DNA of 31,426 nt from a virus, in the IMG/VR virus record IMGVR_UViG_3300042868_004208, positions 1-31,426 of that record; one strand, given 5' to 3'. Shown one piece after another: positions 27,761 through 31,426 of this stretch. The notes beneath the pieces were generated by a model, which made no database searches, was not told the origin of the DNA, and saw only the letters and a list, made by a program, of their open reading frames with translations. The stretch's first letter is position 1, and each line of letters starts with the position of its first letter. A program made the translations under genes and the position numbers.

Positions 27761-28218
27761 TATTTCAACTCCTTAATGAACGTTCTTTCAAGCGGTCTAA
27801 AGCCAGCCCGAAAGTAAACTTTTTCCATTGCTGCTGCGCGTTCATCTTCCAAAGCAATCATAAACAGCGCCCTTGCGTCTTTTTCTTTTGCCCAGGCTTC
27901 AATTGCCTTGAACATTGCCTGGCCAACACCGCTGCCCCTGGCTGCGGGCGTCAGCCACCACCACAATTCCTGTGCGACCTGGTAATCGGGGTTGAAGTAC
28001 AGCGGATACATCAAACACGATGTCACGCCCACAATTTCGCCGTCCAATTCACCGACCAACAACAGAATGCTGCTATTTTCCAATGATGCGACCAAAAATG
28101 CACGGGTTTTTACAGCGTCAAAATCGGCAACGCCGGTCATGGGCGACGCGGCGTGAAAGTGACCCAGCAATTCAATGTATTTGTCCAGGTCTTGCTCGGT
28201 TGCTTGTCTGACGTTCAA
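27760..28218 (-). CDS. GNAT-family acetyltransferase, TTG start
   Basis: 152 residues. N-terminal NVRQATEQDLDKYIELLGHF is followed by LLVGELDGEIVGVTSCLMYP, then WWWLTPAARGSGVGQAMFKA with the acetyl-CoA loop R-G-x-G-[VI]-G (R-G-S-G-V-G), and ALEDERAAAMEKVYFRAGFR, the standard GNAT end. The frame extends upstream to 28380 but homology starts at TTG 28218, which overlaps the previous TGA and follows GGTGGGGG. It transfers acetyl from acetyl-CoA to an unknown amine. Its place between tail and ejection genes suggests it may modify a virion protein or host target late in infection. Confidence 0.82.
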   Translation of the reverse strand: MNVRQATEQDLDKYIELLGHFHAASPMTGVADFDAVKTRAFLVASLENSSILLLVGELDGEIVGVTSCLMYPLYFNPDYQVAQELWWWLTPAARGSGVGQAMFKAIEAWAKEKDARALFMIALEDERAAAMEKVYFRAGFRPLERTFIKELK

Positions 28219-28454
28219 AATGTACCCCCACCAATACCGTTGATCGCAGTCAATAATGTAAACGTACCAGCCGCTGGCGTCACGTTTCCAATGACGGTAT
28301 TGTTGATTTCGCCGCCGTTGATGATTTGAAAATTGACGACCTGAGACACCAGTTGCGGGTTTTGCAACCAAATAATCCATTCACGCGATGGCCGACCGGT
28401 ATTCTGGTCAAGAAACGGCGACGTCGGAAACCGGATGTTGGTTTGGGTGGCCAT
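28215..28454 (-). CDS. Small virion protein with fibre-like end, 79 aa
   Basis: MATQTNIRFPTSPFLDQNTG, then RPSREWIIWLQNP, resembles the start of small proteins next to podovirus tail genes. The C-terminal half, VIGNVTPAAGTFTLLTAING, has the x-I-G-x-x-T-P-x-x-G-x-F-T-x-L motif of the large fibre (1419-3584) and ends GGGTF, like the GGGNF of that fibre. Possibly an attachment or tail-tip part that trimerises like fibres. One-base overlap with the gp10-like gene. Confidence 0.72.
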   Translation of the reverse strand: MATQTNIRFPTSPFLDQNTGRPSREWIIWLQNPQLVSQVVNFQIINGGEINNTVIGNVTPAAGTFTLLTAINGIGGGTF

Positions 28455-29926
28455 CAGTTATCCCCCGCCGACGCCTTCAGGTTTGCGGACACGATGACAG
28501 CCTTCACGGGGTCGGTGACGGCCACCTCAAAGATGCGGTCACGCGCCCAGCCCAAACGGCGCCAGATAGCGCGGTTGGTGTAATTGCCCTGTTTGCCGAT
28601 GCCGACCCAATGCTCATTCGACCAAGTAGAACCGCCGTCATTTGACCAGCGCAACATGGCCTGGGGGTCGTCGCCCTGGCCGGTGGTCAAGCCAACACCA
28701 GGCTGGAATTGGATTTGGAATTCCTCAAAATACTGGCGCTGCAAATCGGTGGTGATGTGCGGGGCGCGACGCAGCCGACGGATTGGGCTGCCAGCGTCGG
28801 TGTACTGGTCAAAATTTATGCTGTAAATCTTGCCATTTTCCCAATCGCCCACCAGGTTTTTGTTGGCAAACGCGATGCCGCAGTTGCCGCGGTGGCGGTG
28901 GTACGTGGCCGTGGCCGAATCCCAATACAGCCATTTGTGCCACTGCTGCGTGGTCAAGTCATAAACCCAGGTCAGGTCGGCATTGGGAAACGTGATGACG
29001 TAAAACTCATGGCCTTCAACCTGGTACGTCCAGGCGCGGGCGTCGGTCACGTCAATGCCCACCAGGCTGTTTTCCACGGCATGGGTTGACAGGCGCTTGT
29101 ATTCGTAGCCTTGCATGATGCCGATGGTGGACGTGCCAAGGGTATCCCGCGCCAGGAACATGAACGTTTCAGCGTAGCGGGCCACGGAAAACGCAGCGCC
29201 GCAGCCGTTTTGCGACGATGTGCCGGACACGCGCTGGAACGGAAACGACAACAGGCCGCTGATCTGGCTGCCAACGTCCACCCAAACTTCGGTGGTGACT
29301 TCGCCCAACAGGTAAACCTGGCGGTGGTCAACAATCAGCGACACCAGATTGTCGGGCGATCCGTTCTTTGTGCCGAACCAGGCTTGCGTGGACAGCGGGG
29401 TGTCCAAGTCGGTTGCACCGTAGTTTTGCGTGTTTGGCTGGTTGTACAGAATGTACCCGTCCACCACGTCGTTCACGGTGGCGCCTTGCCAGGGGCCGTC
29501 AGTCGATGGCAGCGTCACAAACGTGTTTGTGGAAACCACGTAGTAATAACGGTTGGGGCCGTCCACGATGTACGCGGTCAGGCCGTTGGTGGTCATTTGG
29601 TTGTCAGTAATCGACACCGGCCCCGCGCTGGTCGTCAGCGTTCCGACCTGGGTAAATGCCAAACTGGTGTCGATCCGAAACACGCGGTTGCCGCACACGG
29701 CGATGGCGTATTCCAGGCCCGACAGCGCCCGCATCCCGCGCACTTCCGCGGTAATAGGGAACGTGATTTCGGTTACCAGGCCAGGGGTTGGGTACAGCGC
29801 AACGATGCCCCGTTCGCCTGGCTGTTTAGTCGGGTCGATTTCGGGGTAAAAATTGATGCACTCCTGGTCGTTTTGGTAAATCGACCTGGTGGTGTACGAC
29901 GCACCGACAAAACCAAAATCAGGCAT
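28454..29926 (-). CDS. Packaged-DNA stabilisation / tail protein, P22 gp10-like
   Basis: 490 residues against 472 in P22. FGFVGASYTTRSIYQNDQEC with INFYPEID, then ALYPTPGL, start the family; VNDVVDGYILYNQPNTQNYG, WFGTKNGSPDNLVSLIVDHR and QVYLLGEVTTEVWVDVG follow, then QNGCGAAFSVARYAETFMFL. The repeating beta pattern fits a propeller-like fold. In P22 six copies extend the tail tube below gp4 and keep DNA inside. It overlaps the gp4-like gene stop by one base. Confidence 0.92.
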   Translation of the reverse strand: MPDFGFVGASYTTRSIYQNDQECINFYPEIDPTKQPGERGIVALYPTPGLVTEITFPITAEVRGMRALSGLEYAIAVCGNRVFRIDTSLAFTQVGTLTTSAGPVSITDNQMTTNGLTAYIVDGPNRYYYVVSTNTFVTLPSTDGPWQGATVNDVVDGYILYNQPNTQNYGATDLDTPLSTQAWFGTKNGSPDNLVSLIVDHRQVYLLGEVTTEVWVDVGSQISGLLSFPFQRVSGTSSQNGCGAAFSVARYAETFMFLARDTLGTSTIGIMQGYEYKRLSTHAVENSLVGIDVTDARAWTYQVEGHEFYVITFPNADLTWVYDLTTQQWHKWLYWDSATATYHRHRGNCGIAFANKNLVGDWENGKIYSINFDQYTDAGSPIRRLRRAPHITTDLQRQYFEEFQIQFQPGVGLTTGQGDDPQAMLRWSNDGGSTWSNEHWVGIGKQGNYTNRAIWRRLGWARDRIFEVAVTDPVKAVIVSANLKASAGDN

Positions 29927-30906
29927 CAGTTAAATCCCCCGTCAAGAATGAACGCTGCATCCTTTGTTCGTCCGGTCATCAGCGTATTGGGATACCTGGA
30001 CACTTGGGGCGGCTTCATGTTGGTGCGCTTGATCGTCGCTTTGGCTTGGGCGGCATAAGCGGTGATCTGGCCCACCTGGGTCTGGTTGACCTTGCCAAAC
30101 ATCGGCATCAGGCGTTCGGCCATGCACCAGCGCAAAGCCATGTTGTAGCCTTGCGGAAATTGCATTTCGCCATACAAATCGCCAAACTCGCGGAAAATGG
30201 TCTGCGTGAACAGGTGCAATTCGCCTTGGGCGGGGTTTGGCCAAACGTAAACAATGCCCAATTGCTCGGACGGCTGGTAATAGATGGCCTTGGGCCATGG
30301 GCCGTTCAGCGCCTTCAGGCCAATGGATTCGTATTCCTCCAGGCTCAAAATGCTGATTGGGTAGTCCAAGCCCCCACCGTAGATGGGAACACCGTTGGAC
30401 GTCGTATTGACCCGCACAAAGGCCGATTCGATGGTCAGGGGGCGCTCATAAAAGGCGTCGATAATTTGGGCCACCACGGGCGTTGTGTGCGTCCGGCTGA
30501 CGGTATATGTGCCGCCTTCGTTGACGTTGCCGCCAGCGCCGGTGTTGAACGACACAATGGTCGTGCCAGGCAACACGCCAGGGCCGGTTAGGGTCATGCC
30601 CATGGTGATGGCGCCCTTGGTCACGCCGTCCACCGGCACGGTCAAGGTCGTGCCGCTGATTGAACCGACAAACCTTGCCGACACATTACCGCCAGGGCCA
30701 AGCGTGTATTGAATTTGGTTCTGGACGCACGGGAAAATGATTTCGGTGCGGTAAAACACCATCATGTTTTCGTTTGACCATTGCGCGATCATGTCGTTCA
30801 GCATATCCAGCCCGTCCTGGGCTTCGTCTGCTGTCGGATTCTCGCCGCTGGCCAACGCGCCGATGTCTTTCATGGCGCGGGTGATGATGTCGTAAGGCGT
30901 GGTCAT
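29926..30906 (-). CDS. Tail accessory factor, P22 gp4-like, with inserted beta domain
   Basis: 326 residues from ATG 30906 (MTTPYDIITRAMKDIGALAS, then GENPTADEAQDGLDMLNDMI and AQWSNENMMVFYRTEIIFPC), the typical gp4 N-terminus. After QYTLGPGG at about residue 73 an extra ~70-residue Thr/Gly-rich domain is inserted (ARFVGSISGTTLTVPVDG to THTTPVVAQI); family sequence resumes with FYERPLTIESAFVR. P22 gp4 is only 166 residues; the C-terminal part here is also longer. In P22 gp4 seals the portal as the first tail adaptor. A longer frame to 30960 has no ribosome site and overlaps the previous gene, so it was not used. Confidence 0.88.
   Translation of the reverse strand: MTTPYDIITRAMKDIGALASGENPTADEAQDGLDMLNDMIAQWSNENMMVFYRTEIIFPCVQNQIQYTLGPGGNVSARFVGSISGTTLTVPVDGVTKGAITMGMTLTGPGVLPGTTIVSFNTGAGGNVNEGGTYTVSRTHTTPVVAQIIDAFYERPLTIESAFVRVNTTSNGVPIYGGGLDYPISILSLEEYESIGLKALNGPWPKAIYYQPSEQLGIVYVWPNPAQGELHLFTQTIFREFGDLYGEMQFPQGYNMALRWCMAERLMPMFGKVNQTQVGQITAYAAQAKATIKRTNMKPPQVSRYPNTLMTGRTKDAAFILDGGFN
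30466..30678 (-). other. Inserted Thr/Gly-rich beta domain inside the gp4-like gene
   Basis: Roughly residues 77-147. The pattern [FV]-x-G-S-I-S-G-T-T-L-T-V ... I-T-M-G-M-T-L-T-G-P-G-V-L-P-G-T-T-I-V ... G-G-T-Y-T-V-S is a module seen repeatedly in structural proteins of environmental phages. It interrupts otherwise continuous gp4-family sequence. Confidence 0.65.
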
Positions 30907-30907
30907 G

Positions 30908-31165
30908 TCATACCTCGATGTTTGCTTGCGCGGCTTCCTGGGCTGCCTGGTAGGCTGCAATCACTTCAGGCGTGTGGGTGGCTGCACAAATGGCTTTTAC
31001 GCGGTCAGATTCGCCACTGTAATCGTCGCCAGGAACAATAACGTGGCGGTGAAAATTTCCGCTTATTTGCTTGCCGTCTTCCATGATGGCGGTTTTGGTG
31101 CGTACTTGCACACTGCCGTTTTCTAAGACCTCGATGCGGTCAACGATTTCAATTTTCTCAAGCAT
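30908..31165 (-). CDS. Conserved small phage protein, 85 aa
   Basis: LEKIEIVDRIEVLENGSVQV, then RTKTAIMEDGKQISGNFHRH and VIVPGDDYSG, is a widely seen phage pattern (I-E-[VI]-x-x-x-G-x-[VI]-Q-V-R-x-x-T-x-[IV]-x-[ED]-[DN]-G ... F-H-R-x-x-[VIL]-x-P-G-[DE]-D), without assigned role. A charged helix ends it. Its stop is one base before the gp4-like ATG, suggesting coupling. Probably a minor tail or assembly protein. Confidence 0.75.
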   Translation of the reverse strand: MLEKIEIVDRIEVLENGSVQVRTKTAIMEDGKQISGNFHRHVIVPGDDYSGESDRVKAICAATHTPEVIAAYQAAQEAAQANIEV

Positions 31166-31182
31166 GATGCTTTCCTAATATG

Positions 31183-31202
31183 GCCCAAGAATCCACTTGG
31201 GC
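31183..31202. promoter_or_regulatory. Perfect hairpin between small late genes
   Basis: GCCCAAG-AATCCA-CTTGGGC, a 7-bp perfect stem with 6-base loop. On the minus strand, the coding direction here, no T-tract follows; on the plus strand only a weak TTTGGTTT. It lies between the stop at 31209 and the start at 31165. mRNA processing or protection is as likely as termination. Confidence 0.45.
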
Positions 31203-31208
31203 TTTGGT

Positions 31209-31307
31209 TTACAAAAACAAACTTGGTTTTTTGTTATTTTCTTGCAATTTTTTTTCGTGCTCTCGCAACTGTTCGTTGCCAGTTTTAAATGGAGTTTCAA
31301 TAGTCAT
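31209..31307 (-). CDS. Very small charged protein, 32 aa
   Basis: MTIETPFKTGNEQLREHEKK is followed by a Lys/Gln/Asn-rich helix and ends PSLFL. A GTGAGGAAAAA ribosome site sits at good distance before the ATG and overlaps the stop of the fibre frame ending at 31315, which supports expression. No function recognised; AT-rich compared with its neighbours. Confidence 0.6.
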   Translation of the reverse strand: MTIETPFKTGNEQLREHEKKLQENNKKPSLFL

Positions 31308-31314
31308 TTTTTCC

Positions 31315-31426
31315 TCACTGAGCAAAAGATTGGTTTTTTTGAAAAGACACAGCGTCAAAATAACAGTCAAACTCAAGGCATTGAACCGCAGAAATTCTCC
31401 AAGTTATGTCAGACGTTACTCCCGTG
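31315..31426 (-). CDS. 3' end of a CDS entering from the window edge (probably the fibre gene at 1-593)
   Basis: An open frame runs from the right edge (first full codon at 31425) through 36 codons to TGA at 31315; the other two minus frames hit stops within the first six codons. The end reads SDITWRISAVQCLEFDCYFD, then AVSFQKNQSFAQ. Joining position 1 to 31426 completes codon 198 of the fibre at 1-593 and continues in this frame. The C-terminal sequence itself has no recognised domain. Confidence 0.65.
   Translation of the reverse strand, partial: TGVTSDITWRISAVQCLEFDCYFDAVSFQKNQSFAQ

Noticed and set aside
1-31426. tRNA genes, CRISPR arrays, insertion sequences, integrase and att sites
   Set aside because: No cloverleaf-like sequence, regular spaced repeats, transposase or recombinase motifs were recognised by eye; a tRNA scan and profile search would be decisive.

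Overview
The window looks like the essentially complete genome of a small tailed phage built on the Salmonella phage P22 virion plan (short tail, headful packaging). The evidence is a single minus-strand set of recognisable P22-type virion proteins: portal, scaffold, coat, gp4- and gp10-like tail accessory factors, a gp7-like ejection protein and further ejection proteins. With these go a small and a large terminase. The host cannot be read directly. Moderate GC, strong Shine-Dalgarno sites and P22/lambda-type genes point to a Gram-negative proteobacterium, possibly a freshwater betaproteobacterium; the last step is a guess.

Layout. (1) 1-4262, minus: fibre and head/tail appendage genes. (2) 4288-10652, minus: coat, scaffold, portal, large and small terminase. 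(3) 10649-14287, minus: a tightly overlapping string of small genes with a phage GroES co-chaperonin and a zeta-toxin-like P-loop kinase. (4) 14341-16758, minus: an HNH nuclease, NinB, a VRR-NUC-type nuclease, small nin-like genes and P-like and O-like replication genes, closed by a strong terminator at 14301-14330. (5) 16862-17161: a regulatory hub with a Cro-like repressor and divergent promoters. (6) 17162-21346, plus: the early operon, with an LPD29-type protein, small unknown proteins, a lipoprotein, ERF annealase, YqaJ exonuclease and a possible small ssDNA-binding protein. (7) 21343-31426, minus: tail accessory proteins, a GNAT acetyltransferase, three ejection proteins and lysis genes (two or three small membrane proteins and an M15 endolysin).

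The fibre gene cut at position 1 continues in frame at position 31426. The window is therefore probably a circular map of about 31.4 kb, and regions 1-4 and 7 form one continuous leftward transcription direction from the Cro-like gene to the endolysin.

The control region resembles a mirrored lambda immunity region without a recognisable cI or integrase. Three promoters each carry a copy of a 12-bp near-palindrome (consensus WAAGYTGGCTTA) at the same place against the -10 box. One of them lies so close to the cro-like ATG that its mRNA should be leaderless. The O-like gene holds three 11-bp iterons next to a hexamer repeat and an AT-rich stretch, a good candidate replication origin. No tRNA, CRISPR array, insertion sequence or integrase was seen.
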